Assembly (NCBI GenBank): GCA_030063045.1 | Contig: JAQSEB010000052.1 | Location: 95,205 to 159,204, forward strand | Source: Pratylenchus scribneri | Lineage: Eukaryota > Nematoda > Chromadorea > Rhabditida > Pratylenchidae | Length of the DNA: 64,000 nt | Direction of reading: 5' to 3' | In this document: in pieces, positions 49,561 to 63,961 of the stretch | How positions within the stretch are numbered: the stretch's first letter is position 1 | How the letters are laid out: every line of letters begins with the position of its first letter | Translations under genes and position numbers: made by a program | The notes under the pieces: generated by a model | Databases searched by the model: none | Told to the model about the DNA's origin: nothing | Seen by the model: only the letters and a program-made list of their open reading frames with translations

Positions 49561-51750
49561 TTGTGATTAATTTTTTAAAAATCTGAATTTTTTGACTGAT
49601 CAATTCCTGCTCTCTATTCCCTAATCTTCGAAAATTTCTTAATTCTATTTTTTCCAATTTATATTGACCTAGCCTATATAAAAATTGTTTATTACTTATA
49701 ATAGACCTAAAATCTATATATAATATTAACTTGGGATTAATTTTTTAAAAATCTGAATTTTTTGACTGATCAATTCCTGCTCTCTATTCCCTAATCTTCG
49801 AAAATTTCTTAATTCTATTTTTTCCAATTTATATTGACCTAGCCTATATAAAAATTGTTTATTACTTATAATAGACCTAAAATCTATATATAATATTAAC
49901 TTGTGATTAATTTTTTAAAAATCTGAATTTTTTGACTGATCAATTCCTGCTCTCTATTCCCTAATCTTCGAAAATTTCTTAATTCTATTTTTTCCAATTT
50001 ATATTGACCTAGCCTATATAAAAATTGTTTATTACTTATAATAGACCTAAAATCTATATATAATATTAACTTGGGATTAATTTTTTAAAAATCTGAATTT
50101 TTTGACTGATCAATTTCTGCTCTTTATTCCTAATCTTCGAAAATTTCTTAATTCTATTTTTTTCCAATTTATATTGACCTAGCCTATATAAAAATTGTTT
50201 ATTACTTATAATAGACCTAAAATCTATATATAATATTAACTTGGGATTAATTTTTTAAAAATCTGAATTTTTTGACTGATCAATTCCTGCTCTCTATTCC
50301 CTAATCTTCGAAAATTTCTTAATTCTATTTTTTCCCATTTATATTGACCTAGCCTATATAAAAATTGTTTATTACTTATAATAGACCTAAAATCTATATA
50401 TAATATTAACTTGGGATTAATTTTTTAAAAATCTGAATTTTTTGACTGATCAATTCCTGCTCTCTATTCCCTAATCTTCGAAAATTTCTTAATTCTATTT
50501 TTTTCCAATTTATATTGACCTAGCCTATATAAAAATTGTTTATTACTTATAATAGACCTAAAATCTATATATAATATTAACTTGGGATTAATTTTTTAAA
50601 AATCTGAATTTTTTGACTGATCAATTCCTGCTCTCTATTCCCTAATCTTCGAAAATTTCTTAATTCTATTTTTTCCCATTTATATTGACCTAGCCTATAT
50701 AAAAATTGTTTATTACTTATAATAGACCTAAAATCTATATATAATATTAACTTGGGATTAATTTTTTAAAAATCTGAATTTTTTGACTGATCAATTCCTG
50801 CTCTTTATTCCCTAATCTTCGAAAATTTCTTAATTCTATTTTTTTCCAATTTATATTGACCTAGCCTATATAAAAATTGTTTATTACTTATAGACCTAAA
50901 ATCTATATATAATATTAACTTGGGATTAATTTTTTAAAAATCTGAATTTTTTGACTGATCAATTCCTGCTCTCCATTCCCTAATCTTCGAAAATTTCTTA
51001 ATTCTATTTTTTCCAATTTATATTGACCTAGCCTATATAAAAATTGTTTATTACTTATAATAGACCTAAAATCTATATATAATATTAACTTGGGATTAAT
51101 TTTTTAAAAATCTGAATTTTTTGACTGATCAATTCCTGCTCTCCATTCCCTAATCTTCGAAAATTTCTTAATTCTATTTTTTCCAATTTATATTGACCTA
51201 GCCTATATAAAAATTGTTTATTACTTATAATAGATCTAAAATCTATATATAATATTAACTTGTGATTAATTTTTTAAAAATCTGAATTTTTTGACTGATC
51301 AATTCCTGCTCTCTATTCCCTAATCTTCGAAAATTTCTTAATTCTATTTTTTCCAATTTATATTGACCTAGCCTATAAAAAAAATTGTTTATTACTTATA
51401 ATAGACCTAAAATCTATATATAATATTAACTTGGGATTAATTTTTTAAAAATCTGAATTTTTTGACTGATCAATTCCTGCTCTCTATTCCCTAATCTTCG
51501 AAAATTTCTTAATTCTATTTTTTCCCATTTATATTGACCTAGCCTATATAAAAATTGTTTATTACTTATAATAGACCTAAAATCTATATATAATATTAAC
51601 TTGGGATTAATTTTTTAAAAATCTGAATTTTTTGACTGATCAATTCCTGCTCTCTATTCCCTAATCTTCGAAAATTTCTTAATTCTATTTTTTTCAATTT
51701 ATATTGACCTAAAATTGTTTATTACTTATAATAGACCTAAAATCTATATA

Positions 51751-54700
51751 TAAAATTAACCTGGGATTAATTTTTTAAAAATCTGAATTTTTTGACTGAT
51801 CAATTCCTGCTCTCTATTCCCTAATCTTCGAAAATTTCTTAATTCTATTTTTTCCAATTTATATTGACCTAGCCTATATAAAAATTGTTTATTACTTATA
51901 ATAGACCTAAAATCTATATATAATATTAACTTGGGATTAATTTTTTAAAAATCTGAATTTTTTGACTGATCAATTCCTGCTCTTTATTCCCTAATCTTCG
52001 AAAATTTCTTAATTCTATTTTTTTCCAATTTATATTGACCTAGCCTATATAAAAATTGTTTATTACTTATAATAGACCTAAAATCTATATATAAAATTAA
52101 CCTGGGATTAATTTTTTAAAAATCTGAATTTTTTGACTGATCAATTCCTGCTCTCTATTCCCTAATCTTCGAAAATTTCTTAATTCTATTTTTTCCAATT
52201 TATATTGACCTAGCCTATATAAAAATTGTTTATTACTTATAATAGACCTAAAATCTATATATAATATTAACTTGGGATTAATTTTTTAAAAATCTGAATT
52301 TTTTGACTGATCAATTCCTGCTCTTTATTCCCTAATCTTCGAAAATTTCTTAATTCTATTTTTTCCAATTTATATTGACCTAGCCTATATAAAAATTGTT
52401 TATTACTTATAATAGACCTAAAATCTATATATAAAATTAACCTGGGATTAATTTTTTAAAAATCTGAATTTTTTGACTGATCAATTCCTGCTCTCTATTC
52501 CCTAATCTTCGAAAATTTCTTAATTCTATTTTTTCCAATTTATATTGACCTAGCCTATATAAAAATTGTTTATTAGTTATAATAGACCTAAAATCTATAT
52601 ATAATATTAACTTGGGATTAATTTTTTAAAAATCTGAATTTTTTGACTGATCAATTCCTGCTCTTTATTCCCTAATCTTCGAAAATTTCTTAATTCTATT
52701 TTTTTCCAATTTATATTGACCTAGCCTATATAAAAATTGTTTATTACTTATAATAGACCTAAAATCTATATATAAAATTAACCTGGGATTAATTTTTTAA
52801 AAATCTGAATTTTTTGACTGATCAATTCCTGCTCTCTATTCCCTAATCTTCGAAAATTTCTTAATTCTATTTTTTCCAATTTATATTGACCTAGCCTATA
52901 TAAAAATTGTTTATTACTTATAATAGACCTAAAATCTATATATAATATTAACTTGGGATTAATTTTTTAAAAATCTGAATTTTTTGACTGATCAATTCCT
53001 GCTCTTTATTACCTAATCTTCGAAAATTTCTTAATTCTATTTTTTTCCAATTTATATTGACCTAGCCTATATAAAAATTGTTTATTACTTATAATAGACC
53101 TAAAATCTATATATAAAATTAACCTGGGATTAATTTTTTAAAAATCTGAATTTTTTGACTGATCAATTCCTGCTCTCTATTCCCTAATCTTCGAAAATTT
53201 CTTAATTCTATTTTTTCCAATTTATATTGACCTAGCCTATATAAAAATTGTTTATTACTTATAATAGACCTAAAATCTATATATAATATTAACTTGGGAT
53301 TAATTTTTTAAAAATCTGAATTTTTTGACTGATCAATTCCTGCTCTTTATTCCCTAATCTTCGAAAATTTCTTAATTCTATTTTTTTCCAATTTATATTG
53401 ACCTAGCCTATATAAAAATTGTTTATTACTTATAATAGACCTAAAATCTATATATAAAATTAACCTGGGATTAATTTTTTAAAAATCTGAATTTTTTGAC
53501 TGATCAATTCCTGCTCTCTATTCCCTAATCTTCGAAAATTTCTTAATTCTATTTTTTCCAATTTATATTGACCTAGCCTATATAAAAATTGTTTATTACT
53601 TATAATAGACCTAAAATCTATATATAATATTAACTTGGGATTAATTTTTTAAAAATCTGAATTTTTTGACTGATCAATTCCTGCTCTTTATTCCCTAATC
53701 TTCGAAAATTTCTTAATTCTATTTTTTTCCAATTTATATTGACCTAGCCTATATAAAAATTGTTTATTACTTATAATAGACCTAAAATCTATATATAAAA
53801 TTAACCTGGGATTAATTTTTTAAAAATCTGAATTTTTTGACTGATCAATTCCTGCTCTCTATTCCCTAATCTTCGAAAATTTCTTAATTCTATTTTTTCC
53901 AATTTATATTGACCTAGCCTATATAAAAATTGTTTATTACTTATAATAGACCTAAAATCTATATATAATATTAACTTGGGATTAATTTTTTAAAAATCTG
54001 AATTTTTTGACTGATCAATTCCTGCTCTTTATTCCCTAATCTTCGAAAATTTCTTAATTCTATTTTTTTCCAATTTATATTGACCTAGCCTATATAAAAA
54101 TTGTTTATTACTTATAATAGACCTAAAATCTATATATAAAATTAACCTGGGATTAATTTTTTAAAAATCTGAATTTTTTGACTGATCAATTCCTGCTCTT
54201 TATTCCCTAATCTTCGAAAATTTCTTAATTCTATTTTTTTCCAATTTATATTGACTTAGCCTATATAAAAATTGTTTATTACTTATAATAGACCTAAAAT
54301 CTATATATAATATTAACTTGTGATTAATTTTTTAAAAATCTGAATTTTTTGACTGATCAATTCCTGCTCTCTATTCCCTAATCTTCGAAAATTTCTTAAT
54401 TCTATTTTTTCCAATTTATATTGACCTAGCCTATATAAAAATTGTTTATTACTTATAATAGACCTAAAATCTATATATAAAATTAACCTGGGATTAATTT
54501 TTTAAAAATCTGAATTTTTTGACTGATCAATTCCTGCTCTCTATTCCCTAATCTTCGAAAATTTCTTAATTCTATTTTTTCCAATTTATATTGACCTAGC
54601 CTATATAAAAATTGTTTATTACTTATAATAGACCTAAAATCTATATATAATATTAACTTGGGATTAATTTTTTAAAAATCTGAATTTTTTGACTGATCAA

Positions 54701-55150
54701 TTCCTGCTCTTTATTCCCTAATCTTCGAAAATTTCTTAATTCTATTTTTTTCCAATTTATATTGACCTAGCCTATATAAAAATTGTTTATTACTTATAAT
54801 AGACCTAAAATCTATATATAAAATTAACCTGGGATTAATTTTTTAAAAATCTGAATTTTTTGACTGATCAATTCCTGCTCTCTATTCCCTAATCTTCGAA
54901 AATTTCTTAATTCTATTTTTTCCAATTTATATTGACCTAGCCTATATAAAAATTGTTTATTACTTATAATAGACCTAAAATCTATATATAATATTAACTT
55001 GGGATTAATTTTTTAAAAATCTGAATTTTTTGACTGATCAATTCCTGCTCTTTATTCCCTAATCTTCGAAAATTTCTTAATTCTATTTTTTTCCAATTTA
55101 TATTGACCTAGCCTATATAAAAATTGTTTATTACTTATAATAGACCTAAA
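51751..55150. repeat. Dimeric 341-bp higher-order repeat, ten successive copies, in satellite B
   Basis: TAAAATTAACCTGGG begins at 51751, 52092, 52432, 52773, 53114, 53455, 53796, 54137, 54478 and 54819, a spacing of 341 bp (340 once). Most dimers pair one ACCTGGG/CTCTCTATT monomer of 170 bp with one ACTTGGG/CTCTTTATT monomer of 171 bp (seven-T run). A TTGTG unit replaces the partner at about 54300. The ACCTGGG form is confined to this stretch. Confidence 0.93.
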
Positions 55151-57720
55151 ATCTATATATAATATTAACTTGTGATTAATTTTTTAAAAATCTGAATTTT
55201 TTGACTGATCAATTCCTGCTCTCTATTCCCTAATCTTCGAAAATTTCTTAATTCTATTTTTTCCAATTTATATTGATCTAGCCTATATAAAAATTGTTTA
55301 TTACTTATAATAGACCTAAAATCTATATATAATATTAACTTGGGATTAATTTTTTAAAAATCTGAATTTTTTGACTGATCAATTCCTGCTCTCTATTCCC
55401 TAATCTTCGAAAATTTCTTAATTCTATTTTTTCCCATTTATATTGACCTAGCCTATATAAAAATTGTTTATTACTTATAATAGACCTAAAATCTATATAT
55501 AATATTAACTTGGTGTTAAATTTTTAAAATATCTGAATTTTTTGACTGATCAATTCCTGCTCTCTATTCCCTAATCTTCGAAAATTTCTTAATTCTATTT
55601 TTTTCAATTTATATTGACCTAGCCTATATAAAAATTGTTTATTACTTATAATAGACCTAAAATCTATATATAATATTAACTTGGGATTAATTTTTTAAAA
55701 ATCTGAATTTTTTGACTGATCAATTCCTGCTCTCTATTCCCTAATCTTCGAAAATTTCTTAATTCTATTTTTTTCAATTTATATTGACCTAGCCTATATA
55801 AAAATTGTTTATTACTTATAATAGACCTAAAATCTATATATAATATTAACTTGGGATTAATTTTTTAAAAATCTAAATTTTTTGACTGATCAATTCCTGC
55901 TCTCTATTCCCTAATCTTCGAAAATTTCTTAATTCTATTTTTTCCAATTTATATTGACCTAGCCTATATAAAAATTGTTTATTACTTATAATAGACCTAA
56001 AATCTATATATAATATTAACTTGTGATTAATTTTTTAAAAATCTGAATTTTTTGACTGATCAATTCCTGCTCTCTATTCTCTAATCTTCGAAAATTTCTT
56101 AATTCTATTTTTTCCAATTTATATTGACCTAGCCTATATAAAAATTGTTTATTACTTATAATAGACCTAAAATCTATATATAATATTAACTTGGGATTAA
56201 TTTTTTAAAAATCTGAATTTTTTGACTGATCAATTCCTGCTCTCCATTCCCTAATCTTCGAAAATTTCTTAATTCTATTTTTTTCAATTTATATTGACCT
56301 AGCCTATATAAAAATTGTTTATTACTTATAATAGACCTAAAATCTATATATAATATTAACTTGGGATTAATTTTTTAAAAATCTGAATTTTTTGACTGAT
56401 CAATTCCTGCTCTCTATTCCCTAATCTTCGAAAATTTCTTAATTCTATTTTTTCCAATTTATATTGACCTAGCCTATATAAAAATTGTTTATTACTTATA
56501 ATAGACCTAAAATCTATATATAATATTAACTTGGGATTAATTTTTTAAAAATCTGAATTTTTTGACTGATCAATTCCTGCTCTCTATTCCCTAATCTTCG
56601 AAAATTTCTTAATTCTATTTTTTCCAATTTATATTGACCTAGCCTATATAAAAATTGTTTATTACTTATAATAGACCTAAAATCTATATATAATATTAAC
56701 TTGGGATTAATTTTTTAAAAATCTGAATTTTTTGACTGATCAATTCCTGCTCTCTATTCCCTAATCTTCGAAAATTTCTTAATTCTATTTTTTCCAATTT
56801 ATATTGACCTAGCCTATATAAAAATTGTTTATTACTTATAATAGACCTAAAATCTATATATAATATTAACTTGGGATTAATTTTTTAAAAATCTGAATTT
56901 TTTGACTGATCAATTCCTGCTCTCTATTCCCTAATCTTCGAAAATTTCTTAATTCTATTTTTTCCAATTTATATTGACCTAGCCTATATAAAAATTGTTT
57001 ATTACTTATAATAGACTTAAAATCTATATTTAATATTAACTTGGGATTAATTTTTTAAAAATCTGAATTTTTTGACTGATCAATTTCTGCTCTTTATTCC
57101 CTAATCTTCGAAAATTTCTTAATTCTATTTTTTCCAATTTATATTGACCTAGCCTATATAAAAATTGTTTATTACTTATAATAGACCTAAAATCTATATA
57201 TAATATTAATTTGTGATTAATTTTTTAAAAATCTGAATTTTTTGACTGATCAATTCCTGCTCTCTATTCCCTAATCTTCGAAAATTTCTTAATTCTATTT
57301 TTTCCAATTTATATTGACCTAGCCTATATAAAAATTGTTTATTACTTATAATAGACCTAAAATCTATATATAATAAATTTTTTAAAAATCTGAATTTTTT
57401 GACTGATCAATTCCTGCTCTTTATTCCCTAATCTTCGAAAATTTCTTAATTCTATTTTTTCCAATTTATATTGACCTAGCCTATATAAAAATTGTTTATT
57501 ACTTATAATAGACGTAAAATCTATATATAATATTAACTTGGGATTAATTTTTTAAAAATCTGAATTTTTTGACTGATCAATTCCTGCTCTCTATTCCCTA
57601 ATCTTCGAAAATTTCTTAATTCTATTTTTTCCAATTTATATTGACCTAGCCTATATAAAAATTGTTTATTACTTATAATAGACCTAAAATCTATATATAA
57701 TATTAACTTGTGATTAATTT

Positions 57721-59740
57721 TTTAAAAATCTGAATTTTTTGACTGATCAATTCCTGCTCTCTATTCTCTAATCTTCGAAAATTTCTTAATTCTATTTTTT
57801 CCAATTTATATTGACCTAGCCTATATAAAAATTGTTTATTACTAATAATAGACCTAAAATCTATATATAATATTAACTTGGGATTAATTTTTTAAAAATC
57901 TGAATTTTTTGACTGATCAATTCCTGCTCTCCATTCCCTAATCTTCGAAAATTTCTTAATTCTATTTTTTTCAATTTATATTGACCTAGCCTATATAAAA
58001 ATTGTTTATTACTTATAATAGACCTAAAATCTATATATAATATTAACTTGGGATTAATTTTTTAAAAATCTGAATTTTTTGACTGATCAATTCCTGCTCT
58101 CTATTCCCTAATCTTCGAAAATTTCTTAATTCTATTTTTTCCAATTTATATTGACCTAGCCTATATAAAAATTGTTTATTACTTATAATAGACCTAAAAT
58201 CTATATATAATATTAACTTGGGATTAATTTTTTAAAAATCTGAATTTTTTGACTGATCAATTCCTGCTCTCTATTCCCTAATCTTCGAAAATTTCTTAAT
58301 TCTATTTTTTCCAATTTATATTGACCTAGCCTATATAAAAATTGTTTATTATTTATAATAGACCTAAAATCTATATATAATATTAACTTGGGATTAATTT
58401 TTTAAAAATCTGAATTTTTTGACTGATCAATTCCTGCTCTCTATTCCCTAATCTTCGAAAATTTCTTAATTCTATTTTTTCCAATTTATATTGACCTAGC
58501 CTATATAAAAATTGTTTATTACTTATAATAGACCTAAAATCTATATATAATATTAACTTGGGATTAACTTTTTTAAAAATCTGAATTTTTTGACTGATCA
58601 ATTCCTGCTCTCCATTCCCTAATCTTCGAAAATTTCTTAATTCTATTTTTTCCAATTTATATTGACCTAGCCTATATAAAAATTGTTTATTACTTATAAT
58701 AGACCTAAAATCTATATATAATATTAACTTGGGATTAATTTTTTAAAAATCTGAATTTTTTGACTGATCAATTCCTGCTCTCTATTCCCTAATCTTCGAA
58801 AATTTCTTAATTCTATTTTTTCCAATTTATATTGACCTAGCCTATATAAAAATTGTTTATTACTTATAATAGACCTAAAATCTATATATAATATTAACTT
58901 GGGATTAATTTTTTAAAAATCTGAATTTTTTGACTGATCAATTCCTGCTCTCCATTCCCTAATCTTCGAAAATTTCTTAATTCTATTTTTTCCAATTTAT
59001 ATTGACCTAGCCTATATAAAAATTGTTTATTACTTATAATAGACCTAAAATCTATATATAATATTAACGTGTGATTAATTTTTTAAAAATCTGAATTTTT
59101 TGACTGATCAATTCCTGCTCTCTATTCCCTAATCTTCGAAAATTTCTTAATTCTATTTTTTCCAATTTATATTGACCTAGCCTATATAAAAATTGTTTAT
59201 TACTTATAATAGACCTAAAATCTATATATAATATTAACTTGGGATTAATTTTTTAAAAATCTGAATTTTTTGACTGATCAATTTCTGCTCTTTATTCCCT
59301 AATCTTCGAAAATTTCTTAATTCTATTTTTTCCAATTTATATTGACCTAGCCTATATAAAAATTGTTTATTACTTATAATAGACCTAAAATCTATATATA
59401 ATAAATTTTTTAAAAATCTGAATTTTTTGACTGATCAATTCCTGCTCTTTATTCCCTAATCTTCGAAAATTTCTTAATTCTATTTTTTTCAATTTATATT
59501 GACCTAGCCTATATAAAAATTGTTTATTACTTATAATAGACGTAAAATCTATATATAATATTAACTTGGGATTAATTTTTTAAAAATCTGAATTTTTTGA
59601 CTGATCAATTCCTACTCTCTATTCCCTAATCTTCGAAAATTTCTTAATTCTATTTTTTCCAATTTATATTGACCTAGCCTATATAAAAATTGTTTATTAC
59701 TTATAATAGACCTAAAATCTATATATAATAAATTTTTTAA
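57721..59740. repeat. Segmental duplication in satellite B, copy 1
   Basis: Matched to 61432-63961 at an offset of 3711 bp. Shared private markers are CTATTCTCTA 57761/61472, ACTAATAATA 57841/61552, ATTAACTTTTTT at about 58563/62274, and AACGTGTG 59067/62778. After 59067 the offset becomes 4221 bp (TAATAAATT 59399/63620 and 59726/63947; GACGTAAAA 59539/63760). Confidence 0.92.
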
Positions 59741-61431
59741 AAATCTGAATTTTTTGACTGATCAATTCCTGCTCTTTATTCCCTAATCTTCGAAAATTTC
59801 TTAATTCTATTTTTTTCAATTTATATTGACCTAGCCTATATAAAAATTGTTTATTACTTATAATAGACGTAAAATCTATATATAATATTAACTTGGGATT
59901 AATTTTTTAAAAATCTGAATTTTTTGACTGATCAATTCCTGCTCTCTATTCCCTAATCTTCGAAAATTTCTTAATTCTATTTTTTCCAATTTATATTGAC
60001 CTAGCCTATATAAAAATTGTTTATTACTTATAATAGACCTAAAATCTATATATAATATTAACTTGGGATTAATTTTTTAAAAATCTGAATTTTTTGACTG
60101 ATCAATTCCTGCTCTTTATTCCCTAATCTTCGAAAATTTCTTAATTCTATTTTTTTCCAATTTATATTGACCTAGCCTATATAAAAATTGTTTATTACTT
60201 ATAGACCTAAAATCTATATATAATATTAACTTGGGATTAATTTTTTAAAAATCTGAATTTTTTGACTGATCAATTCCTGCTCTCCATTCCCTAATCTTCG
60301 AAAATTTCTTAATTCTATTTTTTCCAATTTATATTGACCTAGCCTATATAAAAATTGTTTATTACTTATAATAGACCTAAAATCTATATATAATATTAAT
60401 TTGTGATTAATTTTTTAAAAATCTGAATTTTTTGACTGATCAATTCCTGCTCTCTATTCCCTAATCTTCGAAAATTTCTTAATTCTATTTTTTCCAATTT
60501 ATATTGACCTAGCCTATATAAAAATTGTTTATTACTTATAATAGACCTAAAATCTATATATAATATTAACTTGGGATTAATTTTTTAAAAATCTGAATTT
60601 TTTGACTGATCAATTCCTGCTCTCTATTCCCTAATCTTCGAAAATTTCTTAATTCTATTTTTTCCCATTTATATTGACCTAGCCTATATAAAAATTGTTT
60701 ATTACTTATAATAGACCTAAAATCTATATATAATATTAACTTGGGATTAATTTTTTAAAAATCTGAATTTTTTGACTGATCAATTCCTGCTCTTTATTCC
60801 CTAATCTTCGAAAATTTCTTAATTCTATTTTTTTCCAATTTATATTGACCTAGCCTATATAAAAATTGTTTATTACTTATAGACCTAAAAACTATATATA
60901 ATATTAACTTGGGATTAATTTTTTAAAAATCTGAATTTTTTGACTGATCAATTCCTGCTCTCCATTCCCTAATCTTCGAAAATTTCTTAATTCTATTTTT
61001 TCCAATTTATATTGACCTAGCCTATATAAAAATTGTTTATTACTTATAATAGACCTAAAATCTATATATAATATTAACTTGGGATTAATTTTTTAAAAAT
61101 CTGAATTTTTTGACTGATCAATTCCTGCTCTCCATTCCCTAATCTTCGAAAATTTCTTAATTCTATTTTTTTCAATTTATATTGACCTAGCCTATATAAA
61201 AATTGTTTATTACTTATAATAGACCTAAAATCTATATATAATATTAACTTGGGATTAATTTTTTAAAAATCTGAATTTTTTGACTGATCAATTCCTGCTC
61301 TCTATTCTCTAATCTTCGAAAATTTCTTAATTCTATTTTTTCCAATTTATATTGACCTAGCCTATATAAAAATTGTTTATTACTAATAATAGACCTAAAA
61401 TCTATATATAATATTAACTTGGGATTAATTT

Positions 61432-63961
61432 TTTAAAAATCTGAATTTTTTGACTGATCAATTCCTGCTCTCTATTCTCTAATCTTCGAAAATTTCTTAA
61501 TTCTATTTTTTCCAATTTATATTGACCTAGCCTATATAAAAATTGTTTATTACTAATAATAGACCTAAAATCTATATATAATATTAACTTGGGATTAATT
61601 TTTTAAAAATCTGAATTTTTTGACTGATCAATTCCTGCTCTCCATTCCCTAATCTTCGAAAATTTCTTAATTCTATTTTTTTCAATTTATATTGACCTAG
61701 CCTATATAAAAATTGTTTATTACTTATAATAGACCTAAAATCTATATATAATATTAACTTGGGATTAATTTTTTAAAAATCTGAATTTTTTGACTGATCA
61801 ATTCCTGCTCTCTATTCCCTAATCTTCGAAAATTTCTTAATTCTATTTTTTCCAATTTATATTGACCTAGCCTATATAAAAATTGTTTATTACTTATAAT
61901 AGACCTAAAATCTATATATAATATTAACTTGGGATTAATTTTTTAAAAATCTGAATTTTTTGACTGATCAATTCCTGCTCTCTATTCCCTAATCTTCGAA
62001 AATTTCTTAATTCTATTTTTTCCAATTTATATTGACCTAGCCTATATAAAAATTGTTTATTACTTATAATAGACCTAAAATCTATATATAATATTAACTT
62101 GGGATTAATTTTTTAAAAATCTGAATTTTTTGACTGATCAATTCCTGCTCTCTATTCCCTAATCTTCGAAAATTTCTTAATTCTATTTTTTCCAATTTAT
62201 ATTGACCTAGCCTATATAAAAATTGTTTATTACTTATAATAGACCTAAAATCTATATATAATATTAACTTGGGATTAACTTTTTTAAAAATCTGAATTTT
62301 TTGACTGATCAATTCCTGCTCTCCATTCCCTAATCTTCGAAAATTTCTTAATTCTATTTTTTCCAATTTATATTGACCTAGCCTATATAAAAATTGTTTA
62401 TTACTTATAATAGACCTAAAATCTATATATAATATTAACTTGGGATTAATTTTTTAAAAATCTGAATTTTTTGACTGATCAATTCCTGCTCTCTATTCCC
62501 TAATCTTCGAAAATTTCTTAATTCTATTTTTTCCAATTTATATTGACCTAGCCTATATAAAAATTGTTTATTACTTATAATAGACCTAAAATCTATATAT
62601 AATATTAACTTGGGATTAATTTTTTAAAAATCTGAATTTTTTGACTGATCAATTCCTGCTCTCCATTCCCTAATCTTCGAAAATTTCTTAATTCTATTTT
62701 TTCCAATTTATATTGACCTAGCCTATATAAAAATTGTTTATTACTTATAATAGACCTAAAATCTATATATAATATTAACGTGTGATTAATTTTTTAAAAA
62801 TCTGAATTTTTTGACTGATCAATTCCTGCTCTCTATTCCCTAATCTTCGAAAATTTCTTAATTCTATTTTTTCCAATTTATATTGACCTAGCCTATATAA
62901 AAATTGTTTATTACTTATAATAGACCTAAAATCTATATATAATATTAACTTGGGATTAATTTTTTAAAAATCTGAATTTTTTGACTGATCAATTCCTGCT
63001 CTCTATTCTCTAATCTTCGAAAATTTCTTAATTCTATTTTTTCCAATTTATATTGACCTAGCCTATATAAAAATTGTTTATTACTAATAATAGACCTAAA
63101 ATCTATATATAATATTAACTTGGGATTAATTTTTTAAAAATCTGAATTTTTTGACTGATCAATTCCTGCTCTCCATTCCCTAATCTTCGAAAATTTCTTA
63201 ATTCTATTTTTTCCAATTTATATTGACCTAGCCTATATAAAAATTGTTTATTACTTATAATAGACCTAAAATCTATATATAATATTAACGTGTGATTAAT
63301 TTTTTAAAAATCTGAATTTTTTGACTGATCAATTCCTGCTCTCTATTCCCTAATCTTCGAAAATTTCTTAATTCTATTTTTTCCAATTTATATTGACCTA
63401 GCCTATATAAAAATTGTTTATTACTTATAATAGACCTAAAATCTATATATAATATTAACTTGGGATTAATTTTTTAAAAATCTGAATTTTTTGACTGATC
63501 AATTTCTGCTCTTTATTCCCTAATCTTCGAAAATTTCTTAATTCTATTTTTTCCAATTTATATTGACCTAGCCTATATAAAAATTGTTTATTACTTATAA
63601 TAGACCTAAAATCTATATATAATAAATTTTTTAAAAATCTGAATTTTTTGACTGATCAATTCCTGCTCTTTATTCCCTAATCTTCGAAAATTTCTTAATT
63701 CTATTTTTTTCAATTTATATTGACCTAGCCTATATAAAAATTGTTTATTACTTATAATAGACGTAAAATCTATATATAATATTAACTTGGGATTAATTTT
63801 TTAAAAATCTGAATTTTTTGACTGATCAATTCCTACTCTCTATTCCCTAATCTTCGAAAATTTCTTAATTCTATTTTTTCCAATTTATATTGACCTAGCC
63901 TATATAAAAATTGTTTATTACTTATAATAGACCTAAAATCTATATATAATAAATTTTTTAA
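61432..63961. repeat. Segmental duplication in satellite B, copy 2, with a 510-bp insertion
   Basis: Partner of 57721-59740. Three additional monomers (510 bp) separate two AACGTGTG units at 62778 and 63288, which accounts for the change of offset from 3711 to 4221 bp. One of the additional monomers repeats the ACTAATAATA variant (63083). The copy runs nearly to the window end, so its right border may lie outside. Confidence 0.9.

Noticed and set aside
58383..58655. Minus-strand 90-residue open frame with a repeated LRNFRRLGN peptide
   Set aside because: It is satellite B read through one and a half monomers. It opens because of a small length change (ATTAACTTTTTT) in one unit, and an identical copy occurs at 62094-62366 through the segmental duplication. 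No gene signals.
62094..62366. Second copy of the 90-residue open frame
   Set aside because: Same explanation; it is duplicated satellite, not a gene family.
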